A stretch of 64,000 nt of DNA from UBA2279 sp041595875 (GCA_041595875.1 JBFHJN010000001.1:62001-126000); one strand, 5' to 3'. Positions 44,439 through 54,149 are shown, counted from the stretch's first letter. The notes: generated from the sequence alone by a model not told the origin. Program-made: numbers and translations.

Positions 44439-45383
44439 ATGGCCGAAGTCCTGATTCGATGGTTATGCGATGGCAAGCTGCAGACCGGCGGTCTGGATGA
44501 TCTTGCGGGAGCGTGTCACCAGCCTGTCTGGGTGGATGTGCTGGACGCCGACGAGGCGACATTGAACGCCATCGCCGGGTTTCTGCCACTGCATCCGCTC
44601 GCCATCGAAGACTGTCTCCACTTCCCGCAGCGTCCCAAGCTCGACGTCTACGAGGACTCGACGTTTCTGATCTGGATGCTGCCGTCGCTACCCGATGGCA
44701 CGGGCATCATCTCCACCGAGCTGGATGTATTCCTTGGGCGGGAGCATCTCATCACGGTGCACAGGGATCGACTGGCCCCGGTCGACAAGGTGGGCGCTCA
44801 TGTGCAGGAGTATCTTGAGCGAGGAGTCGAGTGGACGCTGCACAGCATCCTGGACCTCATGGTGGATTCCATGTTCCCCCTTGTGGACTCACTCGCTGAT
44901 GACCTGGAGGAGATCGAGGACCTCATGCTGGTGGATGCCGGGAGCGAGCAGCTGGAGCGCCTCTACGGCGCCAAGCGCGCTCTTGTCCAGCTACACAAGG
45001 TGGTAGGACCCGAGCGGGACGCTCTTCGCGGCCTGGCGCGGCTTGAGGCGTTCGTGGCGCCCGATGCCTACATGTACTTCCAGGACATCGGCGATCACCT
45101 TGCGCGAGTTGCTGACTCAGTAGACACCTATCGCGAGGTTGCTTCAGGTACTATGGATATCTACTTATCATCGGTAAGCAATCGCATGAATCTGATCATG
45201 AAGCAGCTGACGGTGATAGCGACCATCTTTATGCCCTTGACGCTTATCTCGGGTATCTACGGGATGAACTTCCGATACATGCCCGAGCTGGAGTGGCGCT
45301 TCGGCTACTTCGGTGTTCTGGGCGGCATGTTGGCGATCGTCCTTTGGATGCTGTGGTTCTTCAAGAGGAGGAAATGGTGGTAG
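44439..45383 (+). CDS. corA: CorA-family magnesium/divalent cation transporter
   Basis: 314 residues. A large N-terminal cytoplasmic domain is followed by two C-terminal helices, the first ending in the selectivity motif Tyr-Gly275-Met276-Asn277. The charged C-terminus KRRKWW is typical. ATG 44439 has GGGGG 5 bases before it; the frame could also start at TTG 44421. Its stop overlaps the start of the phosphatidyltransferase gene. The family forms pentameric Mg2+ channels. Confidence 0.93.
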   Translation: MAEVLIRWLCDGKLQTGGLDDLAGACHQPVWVDVLDADEATLNAIAGFLPLHPLAIEDCLHFPQRPKLDVYEDSTFLIWMLPSLPDGTGIISTELDVFLGREHLITVHRDRLAPVDKVGAHVQEYLERGVEWTLHSILDLMVDSMFPLVDSLADDLEEIEDLMLVDAGSEQLERLYGAKRALVQLHKVVGPERDALRGLARLEAFVAPDAYMYFQDIGDHLARVADSVDTYREVASGTMDIYLSSVSNRMNLIMKQLTVIATIFMPLTLISGIYGMNFRYMPELEWRFGYFGVLGGMLAIVLWMLWFFKRRKWW

Positions 45384-45994
45384 ACACAAGCAGCAAACCC
45401 GGAGCGGTGAGCGAGAGAGAACCATCCGAGGAGGTCGTCCACGAGGGCGTTTACTCCGTGGCGAACCTCATCACGATCCTCAGGCTACTGCTTGTCCCGT
45501 TCTTCTTCTCCGCGCTCGTCTCTGAATCGTCCCGCTCGGATGTGATCGCCCTGTTCCTCTACGCCATCGCGGCGTCCACCGACTGGGTCGACGGCCAGAT
45601 CGCGAGGAGGACGAACACGGTCACTCAGTTCGGCAAGATCATCGATCCGTTGGTGGACAGACTGCTGCTCGCCTCGGGTGTGGTGGGGCTCTACCTGGTC
45701 GGCCGGCTTCCGCTGTGGATACCGGTCGTGCTGGTGCTCAGGGACGTGTTCCTTCTCTACGGGTCATACATATTGGAGCGAAACGGCATACGGTTGCCGG
45801 TCATCTACATCGGCAAGGCGACAACGGCTGTCTTGCTTGTCGGTTTCACACTGTTGATAGGCGGGGGAGTCTACGACGTCTTGATAGGCGTCGGAGACTG
45901 GTTCGTGTACGTAGGCATGGCGTTGTCGCTGTTCACAGCGGTCATCTATACGTGGCAGGGGAGGCGCGCGCTTATCACCGCACGTACTCACTAG
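45374..45994 (+). CDS. CDP-alcohol phosphatidyltransferase (PgsA-like)
   Basis: 206 residues with several membrane helices. The CDP-alcohol motif D-G-x2-A-R-x8-G-x3-D-x3-D is complete in DGQIARRTNTVTQFGKIIDPLVD. It makes a phospholipid such as phosphatidylglycerol phosphate or an inositol-type lipid; the acceptor cannot be fixed. The ATG overlaps the corA stop region, with GAGGAG 3 bases upstream. In mycobacteria the equivalent gene (pgsA2) stands at the head of the same DUF881/SBP cluster. Confidence 0.88.
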   Translation: MVVDTSSKPGAVSEREPSEEVVHEGVYSVANLITILRLLLVPFFFSALVSESSRSDVIALFLYAIAASTDWVDGQIARRTNTVTQFGKIIDPLVDRLLLASGVVGLYLVGRLPLWIPVVLVLRDVFLLYGSYILERNGIRLPVIYIGKATTAVLLVGFTLLIGGGVYDVLIGVGDWFVYVGMALSLFTAVIYTWQGRRALITARTH

Positions 45995-46010
45995 GGGGAA
46001 GGGAGTCTGT

Positions 46011-48512
46011 GTGAAAGCAGTCATCATGGCGGGGGGCGAGGGGACCCGCCTTCGACCGCTCACGAGTATGCGTCCGAAACCGATGGTGCCCATAGTCAAT
46101 CAACCGGTGATGGAGCACATCATCGGTCTGGTGAAGCATCACGGCATGGATGAAGTGGTCGCAACCTTGATGTTCATGCCGCAGGTCATCGAGGACTACT
46201 TCGGCGACGGCGACGAGTGGGGTGTGAAGATCTCCTACGCCATCGAGGAGAGCCCGCTTGGCACGGCGGGTTCGGTGAAGAACGCCGAAGAAGCCCTCAC
46301 CGAACCGTTCCTGGTCATCTCGGGCGACGCGCTCACTGACATCGACCTGCGTGAGGTCATCGATTTCCACAACTCTCATGATGGTCCGGTGACCATCGCG
46401 CTCAAGCGTGTCCCGGACCCGCTCGAGTTCGGGGTGGTCATCACCGACGAGAGCGGCCGCATACAGCGTTTCTTGGAGAAGCCCTCCTGGGGGCAGGTCT
46501 TCAGCGACACCATAAACACAGGCATCTACGTGCTCGACCCCATGATCTTCGAGCACATCCCCTCCGATGAACCCTATGACTTCTCAAGCCAGCTGTTCCC
46601 GGACCTCATGGAGAAGGGCTTCCCGCTCTACGGTTGCGTGGTCGAGGGCTACTGGTGCGACGTGGGCAGTCTTGATTCCTACATGCAGGTGCACAGGGAC
46701 ATCCTGGATGGCGATGCCATGATCTATGTTCCGGGAGCCAAGGCGCGCAATGATGTGTGGGTGGGTAAGGGCGCGGATGTGGATCCCGGGGCGCATATCG
46801 GCAACAAGGTGGTCATCGGCGCGAACACCAAGGTGCGCCGGGGGGCGGTTCTGGGTGACTACACCATCATCGGCGACAACTGCCTCGTCGGCTACGATGC
46901 CGACCTCGGTCACTCGATCATCTGGAGCGACTCGTTCATCGGCGCCGGTTCGGAGCTCAAAGGGACGGTGGTCTGCCGAAGGGCGGATATCCGCGCTCGC
47001 GCCAAGTTGCTGCCCGGTTCGACGATAGGCGACGAGACGATGGTCGGCCATGCGGCCGTGGTGGGCAACGATGTGCAGGTGTATCCCTACAAGCGCATCG
47101 AGTCCGGCGCTACCGTGACGTCCTCTCTCATCTGGGAGAACACCGGTCTCAGGTCGTTGTTCGGTGCCGACGGTGTTTCAGGGCTGGTCAACATCGACAT
47201 CACTCCCGAGCTTGCATTGCGAGTCGCGCAGGCGTTCGGGAGCATTCTGCCCAACCTCGCGCATGTGGTCGTCTCGCGCGATTCAAGCCGAGCGGCCCGC
47301 ATGATGAAGCGGGCGTTGGTCGCGGGATTGAACTCTGCCGGGACCAATGTGCGCGACCTCCGGGTCGCATCGCCGGCGATCACACGCTTCACCACACGCG
47401 ATACGCGCTGCCTCGGGGGAGTGCATGTCGCTGCGTCGCCTGAAGATCCCCAGTCCCTCGAGATCCACTTCTACGACCGGGATGGCATCGAGCTCGCGCC
47501 ATGGGTCGAGAAGAAGGTGGAGCGTCTCTACTTCCGCCAGGAGTTCCGCAGGTCGTTTTTCGACGAGGTGGGAGAGATCATGTACCCGCCACGTGCCCTC
47601 GAGTACTACACGGCAGGCCTGAACGAAGCGCTCATGCACGAAGGCCCCATCTGCAAGAAGTGCACCGTCGTGGTCGACATGGGCCTCTCGGCGGCATCGT
47701 TCGTGCTGCCCGTCGCCGGTGCGACATGGGGGATAGAGGTCATCGCGCTCCGGCCGTTCATCGATACGGAGAAGACGCGGGTGGCCAGCGTGGAACGCAA
47801 CGCGCATATGGGGCAGCTCGTTCGAACCGTGGACGTGTTCCAGGCTGACCTGGGGCTCTCGATGGACGCGAATGCCGAGCGGGTCACCCTCGTCACGCCG
47901 CGCGGCGTCACCCTCGACAACGACACAGCCCTTCATGCGCTTGTCTGGTTGTGGTGCGAGACTGACAAGAGTTCTGCGGGGATCGCAGTCCCCCTGACTG
48001 CGTCCCGCGTCATCGAGCGTATCGCGGAGAAGACCGGTCGCACGGTGATCCGCACCGGTACGTCTCGGCGTGCCCTCTCCAATGCGGCGCATTCGGAGTC
48101 GGTCGGTTTCGCCGGTTCAAGGAACGGCGGGTTCATCTTCCCGCGTTTCCTGATCGCGCCGGATGCTCTCATGACTCTGGGAATGCTTGTGCGTATGCTC
48201 ACCGAGCTCGACACCGATCTTGATGCGGTGGTCGATGCGCTGCCCGAGTTCCACCTGCGCCACGTTCCGGTCCATTGCCCCTTCGACAAGAAGGGTGCGG
48301 TCATGCGCCGGATGGCGGCGCTGGGAGAGACGCATGAGGTCGAGATGACCGAGGGAGTCCGCGTGCTTGAGCCGCACGGATGGGCGCTGGTCTTGCCACA
48401 TGCGTCGGACAGTATCGTCGACGTGTATGTCGAGGGAGACAGCGGCGAGGCGGCAGACGCGCTTGCAGAGCGGTATTCCGAGTTCGTCCGACAAGCGTCG
48501 GATGAGGAGTGA
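46011..48512 (+). CDS. Sugar-1-phosphate nucleotidyltransferase fused to a degenerate phosphomannomutase domain
   Basis: 833 residues. The N-terminal about 235 form a nucleotidyltransferase with MAGGEGTRLRPLTSMRPKPM and EESPLGTAGSVKN, as in mannose-1-phosphate guanylyl- or glucose-1-phosphate uridylyltransferases. Hexapeptide (left-handed beta-helix) repeats fill about 245-365. The remainder aligns with phosphomannomutase, but key sites have decayed: the phosphoserine loop reads AASPED (Ser476 without the following His-Asn) and the metal loop reads DANAER (619-624) instead of DxDxDR. The mutase part is probably catalytically dead and regulatory. GTG start; 16 bases after pgsA. Confidence 0.86.
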   Translation: MKAVIMAGGEGTRLRPLTSMRPKPMVPIVNQPVMEHIIGLVKHHGMDEVVATLMFMPQVIEDYFGDGDEWGVKISYAIEESPLGTAGSVKNAEEALTEPFLVISGDALTDIDLREVIDFHNSHDGPVTIALKRVPDPLEFGVVITDESGRIQRFLEKPSWGQVFSDTINTGIYVLDPMIFEHIPSDEPYDFSSQLFPDLMEKGFPLYGCVVEGYWCDVGSLDSYMQVHRDILDGDAMIYVPGAKARNDVWVGKGADVDPGAHIGNKVVIGANTKVRRGAVLGDYTIIGDNCLVGYDADLGHSIIWSDSFIGAGSELKGTVVCRRADIRARAKLLPGSTIGDETMVGHAAVVGNDVQVYPYKRIESGATVTSSLIWENTGLRSLFGADGVSGLVNIDITPELALRVAQAFGSILPNLAHVVVSRDSSRAARMMKRALVAGLNSAGTNVRDLRVASPAITRFTTRDTRCLGGVHVAASPEDPQSLEIHFYDRDGIELAPWVEKKVERLYFRQEFRRSFFDEVGEIMYPPRALEYYTAGLNEALMHEGPICKKCTVVVDMGLSAASFVLPVAGATWGIEVIALRPFIDTEKTRVASVERNAHMGQLVRTVDVFQADLGLSMDANAERVTLVTPRGVTLDNDTALHALVWLWCETDKSSAGIAVPLTASRVIERIAEKTGRTVIRTGTSRRALSNAAHSESVGFAGSRNGGFIFPRFLIAPDALMTLGMLVRMLTELDTDLDAVVDALPEFHLRHVPVHCPFDKKGAVMRRMAALGETHEVEMTEGVRVLEPHGWALVLPHASDSIVDVYVEGDSGEAADALAERYSEFVRQASDEE

Positions 48513-48611
48513 AGTCAAGGTGACGCTTCAGCCACAGCGTGTCACTTCTAGGCTCTGAGCAGGTAGAATGTCCCGAGCAAACCGCCGACTACGCACCTGG
48601 GGCGCAACGTA

Positions 48612-49346
48612 GTGGAACCAGTCAAACCCGTCAGATTCAGATCGTCTTTGATCATCGTCTTCGGCATCCTTGGGCTCATGGTTGCGGTGGCTTTCAATAC
48701 GACCCGTCTCGCGTCGGCGGACGTCTCTTCACGCACGGGGGATCTGGCTGCCGTGGTGGCTGAGATGGAAACGCAGCGCGAGGATCTCACCGTGCAGGTG
48801 GCCGCGCAGCGCGACGAGCTTCAGCAACTGGAGCGCTCGGCGGCCACTGCGGCCGGGGAGCAGGAGTCTTTCGTAGCTGAGGTCGAGTTGACCCGTGAGT
48901 CGGCGGGTCTGACCGATGTGGCCGGCCCGGGCGTTGTTGTGACGCTCACGGACGCGAAGGTGGTCCCTCCTGGCGAGGACGGCAATCGCTACATAATCCA
49001 TGATTTCGACATCTCGGCGATGGTCAATGCACTGCTGGCCGGTGGCGCTGAGGCGGTGGATGTCAACGGACAGCGCATCGTTGCAACCACTGCCATCCGG
49101 TGCGCTGGCACGACCATCCTGGTGAACCAGACCCGACTTGGCGCACCTTACGTGGTCACGGCGATAGGTGATGCCCAGAAGCTCACCGCGGCCGTCCAGG
49201 AGGACCTGGTGGCAGGCGAGCTGCTTGGTGCGTACCGGCTGCAGTATGGACTTGATGTCAAGCTCGAGAAGAAGTCGAACCTTTCAGTACCGGCCTATGC
49301 CGCCGGACTCAGACCTCAGTACGCATCGCCCGTGGAAGGGGAGTGA
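48612..49346 (+). CDS. DUF881 family membrane-anchored protein (first copy)
   Basis: 244 residues. One N-terminal transmembrane helix (about 10-30, LIIVFGILGLMVAVAF) is followed by a coiled coil (AAVVAEMETQREDLTVQVAAQRDELQQLE) and the DUF881 core: GLTDVAGPGVVVTLTD, then SAMVNALLAGGAEAVDVNGQRI and TYVVTAIGD-like sequence. The function is unknown; the family is extracytoplasmic and almost restricted to Gram-positives. It forms the conserved triplet DUF881-SBP-DUF881. GTG start; a possible -10 TAGAAT is at 48572-48577. Confidence 0.88.
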   Translation: MEPVKPVRFRSSLIIVFGILGLMVAVAFNTTRLASADVSSRTGDLAAVVAEMETQREDLTVQVAAQRDELQQLERSAATAAGEQESFVAEVELTRESAGLTDVAGPGVVVTLTDAKVVPPGEDGNRYIIHDFDISAMVNALLAGGAEAVDVNGQRIVATTAIRCAGTTILVNQTRLGAPYVVTAIGDAQKLTAAVQEDLVAGELLGAYRLQYGLDVKLEKKSNLSVPAYAAGLRPQYASPVEGE

Positions 49347-49352
49347 CGGTAA

Positions 49353-49697
49353 GTGTTCGTGCTGATCCTCGCGCTTGCGGTAGGCGTTCTTGCCGGGCTG
49401 CTGCTGCGCATCGGAGTCCCTGCGCCGCTCATCACGTATCTGGGCGTGGCCATCTTGGCTGCGCTGGACTCGTGTCTGGGCGGTGTCAGAGCGGCGCTCG
49501 AGCGCACCTTCAGCGATAGGGTGTTCGTCTTCGGGTTCATCTCCAACACTCTGATGGCCGCCTTCATCGTCTTTGTCGGCGAGCGGATCGGAGTGCGGGA
49601 GCTCTACCTGGCTGCGGTGGTCGCATTCGGTGTGCGGTTGTTCAACAACCTGGGAATCGTCCGTCGTTTGATGTTCCAGCGCAGAGGGTGGGAGTAG
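49353..49697 (+). CDS. Small basic protein family (SBP, DUF1290)
   Basis: 114 residues with about three to four membrane helices. ALAVGVLAGLLLRIGVPAPLITYLGVAILAALDSCLGGVRAALE is the SBP signature. It is always encoded between or next to DUF881 genes, as here, and is thought to act in the cell envelope or division; its exact role is not known. GTG start, 6 bases after the first DUF881 gene. Confidence 0.9.
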   Translation: MFVLILALAVGVLAGLLLRIGVPAPLITYLGVAILAALDSCLGGVRAALERTFSDRVFVFGFISNTLMAAFIVFVGERIGVRELYLAAVVAFGVRLFNNLGIVRRLMFQRRGWE

Positions 49698-49700
49698 CCC

Positions 49701-50486
49701 GTGCCGGAGTCCACTCCAAAAGAGAGGATCACCCGCCTCAAAGACGGCTCGCTGCGCGTTCTTCGTGAGTCCGAGCAGGCGGTGGAACACCAGTTCCACG
49801 AGGCGCGTCTTCTGGCCAGCCTGGCATTCGCCTTCGTTCTGGTGGGCTTCTTGCTGGTAGCGCAGTGGCGGGGCACGAGCAATGCGAGTGCAGCGCTTGA
49901 GAGTCGCACCGATCAGGAGCTTGCCGCGGTCATACAGGAGCTTGCGGTGGGCAACGAGTCTCTGCGTTCGGAGGCATTGCGCCTTGAGATGAGCCTTGCC
50001 CGAGCCGAGCTGGATGAATCCGGTAGAGCGGACCTGCTGGACAAGGCGAAAGAGGAGTTGCGTGGCGTACGTACGATAGCGGGTCTGGAGGCTGCGAGCG
50101 GCCCCGGGGTCATCGTGCGGCTTGAGGATCCGGAACGGGTGTTGTTGGCCCAAGACATCGTAGCGTTGGTCAACGAACTGCACTCCGCGGGTGCCGAGGC
50201 GGTCGCAATAGGGCCGATAAGGATCGATGCGCGTTCCGGTGTGACCGATAGTCCCGGAGGCATCAGGGTGGACGGTTCGGTCATCGGTCGTTCGATCGAG
50301 ATCGCCGCCATCGGTGGTTCTTCAGACCTTGAACAAGCGCTTGCTCTTCCCGGCGGGATCCGGGCCACGCTCACAGCGTATCCGGGTGTGACGATGACCG
50401 TGCTGAGTCATTTGGAGTTGGAGGTTCCCGTTGCGGCTCCAAGACCGTACACTCTCGGTGTTCCCATACACGAAGATCAGCAGTAG
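49701..50486 (+). CDS. DUF881 family membrane-anchored protein (second copy)
   Basis: 261 residues. One transmembrane helix (about 35-55), a coiled coil (ELAAVIQELAVGNESLRSEALRLEMSLARAELDE), then the DUF881 core with GLEAASGPGVIVRLEDP and LVNELHSAGAEAVAIGPIRI. It is a diverged paralogue of the first copy and completes the triplet; the two may form a complex with the small basic protein. GTG start 3 bases after the SBP stop. Confidence 0.88.
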   Translation: MPESTPKERITRLKDGSLRVLRESEQAVEHQFHEARLLASLAFAFVLVGFLLVAQWRGTSNASAALESRTDQELAAVIQELAVGNESLRSEALRLEMSLARAELDESGRADLLDKAKEELRGVRTIAGLEAASGPGVIVRLEDPERVLLAQDIVALVNELHSAGAEAVAIGPIRIDARSGVTDSPGGIRVDGSVIGRSIEIAAIGGSSDLEQALALPGGIRATLTAYPGVTMTVLSHLELEVPVAAPRPYTLGVPIHEDQQ

Positions 50487-50516
50487 CTGACAAGACGAAG
50501 GAACCTAGAGACTCAC

Positions 50517-52364
50517 ATGACTGATACGACCGAACATACAGACGAGCCCGTCACCGCGACTTCGGATGCGAAGCGCCCTGGTCTATGGGCTCGATTCCGC
50601 ACGTTGGATCCAAAGGTCCGCTGGAGCATCATCGTGCTCACTGCTGTGGTGCTGGTGCTCGGCGCGCTGGTGGGTGTCGATACCCTCCTCTCAGCGGGCA
50701 GAGTACATCCCGGTGTGAGGGTGGGGACTGTCGCCGTTGGCGGTATGACCCAGTCCGAGGCCGCGATCGCTGTTCGTCAGGGGTTCGAGCCCCTTCTCTC
50801 CGAGCCGGCAACGCTGACAGTGGGCGACGCCGAGTGGCCTGTGGATGCACAGCGGGTTGGAGCTACGGTAGAGAGCACCAAAGCAGCCGAGGCGGCCTAC
50901 GCCATAGGCAGAGGGGACAGCTTCGGTGCCGTGGTCGGGGACAGGCTCAGCGCATGGTTCGGTGATGCGGTCGTGCCGTTGCCGATCACTGCGGATGACG
51001 CGCTTCTCTCGGCGTTCTTCGATGCCGTGAGCGCGACCGTCGCGCAGCCGGCTGTCGATGCCTCTGTCGTGATAGACGGCACGTCGGTGCGTCTTGAGCC
51101 GTCTGCCACGGGTCTGGACATCGACCGTGAGAGCGCGCGAGAGGACCTTCTCGCGATGTTCGCTTCCGAGACCCGGGTGCTGGTGCTTCAGCTTGAGCCC
51201 AGTCTGCCGCGTATCGACGAGGACGCCGCTCAGCAGGCGCTGGACGACGCTAAGCTCATGGTGGATGGACCGCTCACGCTGACCTATGAGGACAGCGAGT
51301 GGACAGTGCCTGCCGAGGAGATCGGCGAGTGGATCGCCTTCCGCTCGGAGCCCGAGACGGGGACTCCCACCGCGCAGCTGGTCGCCGTCATCGCCTCCGA
51401 GGACGTCTCTGCCACCGTTCTGCCGATGGTCGCCGATGTCGGTAAGGTGGCGACCAACGCCTCGTTCAAGGCGTCTTCCGGCAAAGTGACGATCGTCCCG
51501 CACCAGGACGGTCTGGCGGTGGACGCCGCCGACCTGGCGACCGAGCTCACGACGCGTCTGACGTGCGGTGAGCGCACGGTCGAACTCAAGATGCACCGGG
51601 TGGAGCCGGAGATCACCACAGAAGATGCCGAGGCAATGGGCATCGAAGACAGGCTGTCCACGTTCACCACTGACTACTCGGCATCCAACCTGCCGCGCGT
51701 CAACAACATACACACGCTGACCGACGCGCTTGACGGTACCTTGCTCGCACCCGGGGAGACGTTCTCGTTCAACGGGACCATCGGTGAGCGGACCGCCGAG
51801 AAGGGCTATCAGGAAGCCAACGCCATCGTCAACGGCAAGCTTGTACCCCAGCTCGGCGGTGGTATCTGCCAGGTGGGGACGACCATCTTCAACACCGTGT
51901 TCTTCTCGGGACTGCCCGTGGTGGAGCGGCACAATCACTCGCAGTACATCAGTCACTATCCCACCGGTCGTGACGCGACCGTCTCGTGGGGCGGGCCGGA
52001 CTTCAAGTTCAAAAACGACACCGAGAACTGGGTGCTTATCGCTACCTCGTACACCAACTCCACGGTCACCATCAGCCTGTACGGCACGGATCAGGGTTAT
52101 GATGTCAGCTACAAGACGGGCGACTGGACCAACATCACACCGTATGCAGTGCGGGAGATAGAGGACGATTCGATGACTGAAGGCATGAAGGTCGTCGAGG
52201 AACGCGGCGTGACGGGTCGAACCATAACGGTCACGCGCACCGTCACAAAGGACGGCTCGGTTGTCCGAGAGGATAGCTTCAAGTCCGTGTACAGAGGGAC
52301 CGAAGAAGTCATCCGGGTAGGGACCAAACCCGCAACGTCGACGACGACGACGTCGACGCCGTAG
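50517..52364 (+). CDS. VanW-family cell-wall protein with peptidoglycan-binding-like and G5 domains
   Basis: 615 residues. A cytoplasmic N-terminus (1-38) and one helix (about 39-60) anchor it. The outside part has two PG_binding_4-like regions (about 65-170 and 190-330), then a VanW domain (LSTFTTDYSASNLPRVNNIHTLTDALDG, FSFNGTIGERTAEKGYQEANAIVNGKL, GGGICQVGTTIFNTVFFSGL), a G5 domain near the end (RTITVTRTVTKDGSVVRE) and a Thr/Ser-rich tail. It resembles YoaR-type proteins and may bind the wall. It follows the DUF881 triplet by 30 bases. Confidence 0.88.
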   Translation: MTDTTEHTDEPVTATSDAKRPGLWARFRTLDPKVRWSIIVLTAVVLVLGALVGVDTLLSAGRVHPGVRVGTVAVGGMTQSEAAIAVRQGFEPLLSEPATLTVGDAEWPVDAQRVGATVESTKAAEAAYAIGRGDSFGAVVGDRLSAWFGDAVVPLPITADDALLSAFFDAVSATVAQPAVDASVVIDGTSVRLEPSATGLDIDRESAREDLLAMFASETRVLVLQLEPSLPRIDEDAAQQALDDAKLMVDGPLTLTYEDSEWTVPAEEIGEWIAFRSEPETGTPTAQLVAVIASEDVSATVLPMVADVGKVATNASFKASSGKVTIVPHQDGLAVDAADLATELTTRLTCGERTVELKMHRVEPEITTEDAEAMGIEDRLSTFTTDYSASNLPRVNNIHTLTDALDGTLLAPGETFSFNGTIGERTAEKGYQEANAIVNGKLVPQLGGGICQVGTTIFNTVFFSGLPVVERHNHSQYISHYPTGRDATVSWGGPDFKFKNDTENWVLIATSYTNSTVTISLYGTDQGYDVSYKTGDWTNITPYAVREIEDDSMTEGMKVVEERGVTGRTITVTRTVTKDGSVVREDSFKSVYRGTEEVIRVGTKPATSTTTTSTP

Positions 52365-52398
52365 CAACGATCCGACTCGACACAGAAGGGGGATTTAG

Positions 52399-53703
52399 GT
52401 GTTCCAGCCTGAATACGAAGCGATGGAGAGGCAACGGCTGGAGGAGCTTCAGCTCGAACGTCTGAAGACCGCCCTTACTCGCGTGTACGAGAACGTCCCG
52501 ATGTATCGCACCAAATACGACGAGGCCGGCTTCGATCCGGCGTCGCTCCAGAGTTTGACCGACCTCGCGTCTGTGCCCTTCACGGTCAAAGACGACATGC
52601 GCGCCTGCTACCCGTACGGGATGTTCGCGGTGCCCATGAAAGACATCGTGAGGCTTCACGCTTCATCGGGGACCACAGGACAGGTCACGGTGGTGGGCTA
52701 CACCGCGGGGGACATCGACCGTTGGGCCGATCTGATGGCCCGCACGTTTGCAGCCGCTGGCGCGGGTCCGGAGGACATCGTTCAGATCGCTTACGGCTAC
52801 GGCCTGTTCACCGGCGGCCTGGGCGCTCACTACGGCTCGGAGCGGCTGGGTTGCTCCACGATCCCTATCTCCGGCGGCAACACCAAACGCCAGGTGCAGG
52901 TCATGAAGGATTTCGGGGTGACTGTCCTTGCCGCGACTCCGTCCTACGCCCTGTTGATGGGCGAGACCGCTCTGGAGATGGGCATAGACATCCGCGACCT
53001 TCCCCTCAAGGCTGGCGTCTTCGGCGCTGAGCCGTGGAGCGAGAACATGCGGCTCCAACTGGAGGATGTGCTCGGCGTCAAAGCCATCGACATCTACGGC
53101 CTGTCCGAGGTGCTCGGGCCGGGCGTTGCATCAGAGTGTGAGAACCAGCATGGCCTTCATGTGAATGAGGACCACTTCATCGTCGAGATAGTGGATCCCG
53201 CCACGTTGCAGCCCGTCCCGGATGGCGAGACCGGCGAAGTGGTGTTCACCACCATCACCAAAGAGGGTATCCCGGTGATCCGCTACCGGACCCGGGACAT
53301 CTCCCGGATCATCCCCGGCGAGTGCTCCTGCGGGCGCACGTTCCGTCGCATAGAGCGGATCAGCGGTCGCACCGATGACATGCTCATCATCCGGGGCGTC
53401 AACGTGTTCCCCAGCCAGATCGAGCAGGTACTCACAGGGATTCCCGGTGTTGCGCCCCACTATCAGGTGGTGCTCACCAAGCGCGGCTCGCTCGACCACG
53501 TGGAAGTCCACGTGGAGGTGGGTGCCGACTTCGCGTTCGATGAGATCAAGGCTCTGGAGCGCCTGCAGAAGCGCGTCAAGGCGGAGATCGTCTCGGCGCT
53601 GGCTATCAGCATCGATGTGAAGCTTGTGGAGCCCAAGTCGATCCAGCGTTCTGAAGGCAAGGCGAAGCGGGTCGTGGACCTGCGCGGCGAGGGGAGCGAG
53701 TAG
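52399..53703 (+). CDS. paaK: Phenylacetate-CoA ligase family protein
   Basis: 434 residues. It has the AMP-binding loop LHASSGTTGQVTVVGYT, the A5-like DIYGLSEVLGPGVASECE and the C-terminal RISGRTDDMLIIRGVNVFPSQIE. PaaK homologues in anaerobes activate aryl acetates made from aromatic amino acids, working with indolepyruvate or 2-oxoacid ferredoxin oxidoreductases. GTG start with AAGGGGGATTT upstream. It is followed after 2 bases by an ACT-domain gene, a pairing common in anaerobes. Confidence 0.92.
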   Translation: MFQPEYEAMERQRLEELQLERLKTALTRVYENVPMYRTKYDEAGFDPASLQSLTDLASVPFTVKDDMRACYPYGMFAVPMKDIVRLHASSGTTGQVTVVGYTAGDIDRWADLMARTFAAAGAGPEDIVQIAYGYGLFTGGLGAHYGSERLGCSTIPISGGNTKRQVQVMKDFGVTVLAATPSYALLMGETALEMGIDIRDLPLKAGVFGAEPWSENMRLQLEDVLGVKAIDIYGLSEVLGPGVASECENQHGLHVNEDHFIVEIVDPATLQPVPDGETGEVVFTTITKEGIPVIRYRTRDISRIIPGECSCGRTFRRIERISGRTDDMLIIRGVNVFPSQIEQVLTGIPGVAPHYQVVLTKRGSLDHVEVHVEVGADFAFDEIKALERLQKRVKAEIVSALAISIDVKLVEPKSIQRSEGKAKRVVDLRGEGSE

Positions 53704-53705
53704 CG

Positions 53706-54149
53706 ATGATCAAGCAACTCTCAGTGTTCCTGGAGAACAACCCCGGCCGCTTGGCTCAGCTGACGCGAGCACTGGGGGACGGTGGCATCAACATGCGTGC
53801 GCTCATGGTGGCAGACACCGCCGAGTACGGAGTGGTCCGCATCCTGTGTGACGAACCGGATCGCGCGGTAGCGGTTCTGGAGGAGGCTGGGTTCGGTGTG
53901 TCGGTGAGTCAGGTCATCGCCGTAGAGGTGCCCGATCGTCCGGGCGGCCTCGCAGACGTCCTGGAGTCGCTTGATGCAGAGGGGCTCAACGTGGAGTACG
54001 CGTACTGCTTCGTCGAGCCCAAGGGCACCGCTGCGGTCGACATCTTCCGCGTTGACGACCCTGCCAGGGCGCAGCAGGCGCTTGAAGCCATCGGAGTGCA
54101 GGTGGTCTCCGCTGCCGGGCTCTACGCGCCCGACGTTGCTTCGGCCTGA
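53706..54149 (+). CDS. Tandem ACT-domain protein
   Basis: 147 residues with two ACT domains, beginning KQLSVFLENNPGRLAQLTRALGDGGINMRALMVAD and AVEVPDRPGGLADVLESLDAEGLNVEYAYCF. ACT domains bind amino acids, and stand-alone tandem ACT proteins are often linked to PaaK genes, so this one may sense an aromatic amino acid or tune the ligase. The end overlaps the convergent GGDEF gene by 28 bases. Confidence 0.9.
   Translation: MIKQLSVFLENNPGRLAQLTRALGDGGINMRALMVADTAEYGVVRILCDEPDRAVAVLEEAGFGVSVSQVIAVEVPDRPGGLADVLESLDAEGLNVEYAYCFVEPKGTAAVDIFRVDDPARAQQALEAIGVQVVSAAGLYAPDVASA

Noticed and set aside
52330..52363. ACG/TCG short tandem repeat at the end of the VanW gene as a regulatory repeat
   Set aside because: It is explained as codons for the Thr/Ser tail of the protein.
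50691..52367. Long minus-strand frame opposite the VanW gene (558 codons)
   Set aside because: Arg/His-rich antisense shadow; the plus strand has VanW and G5 motifs.
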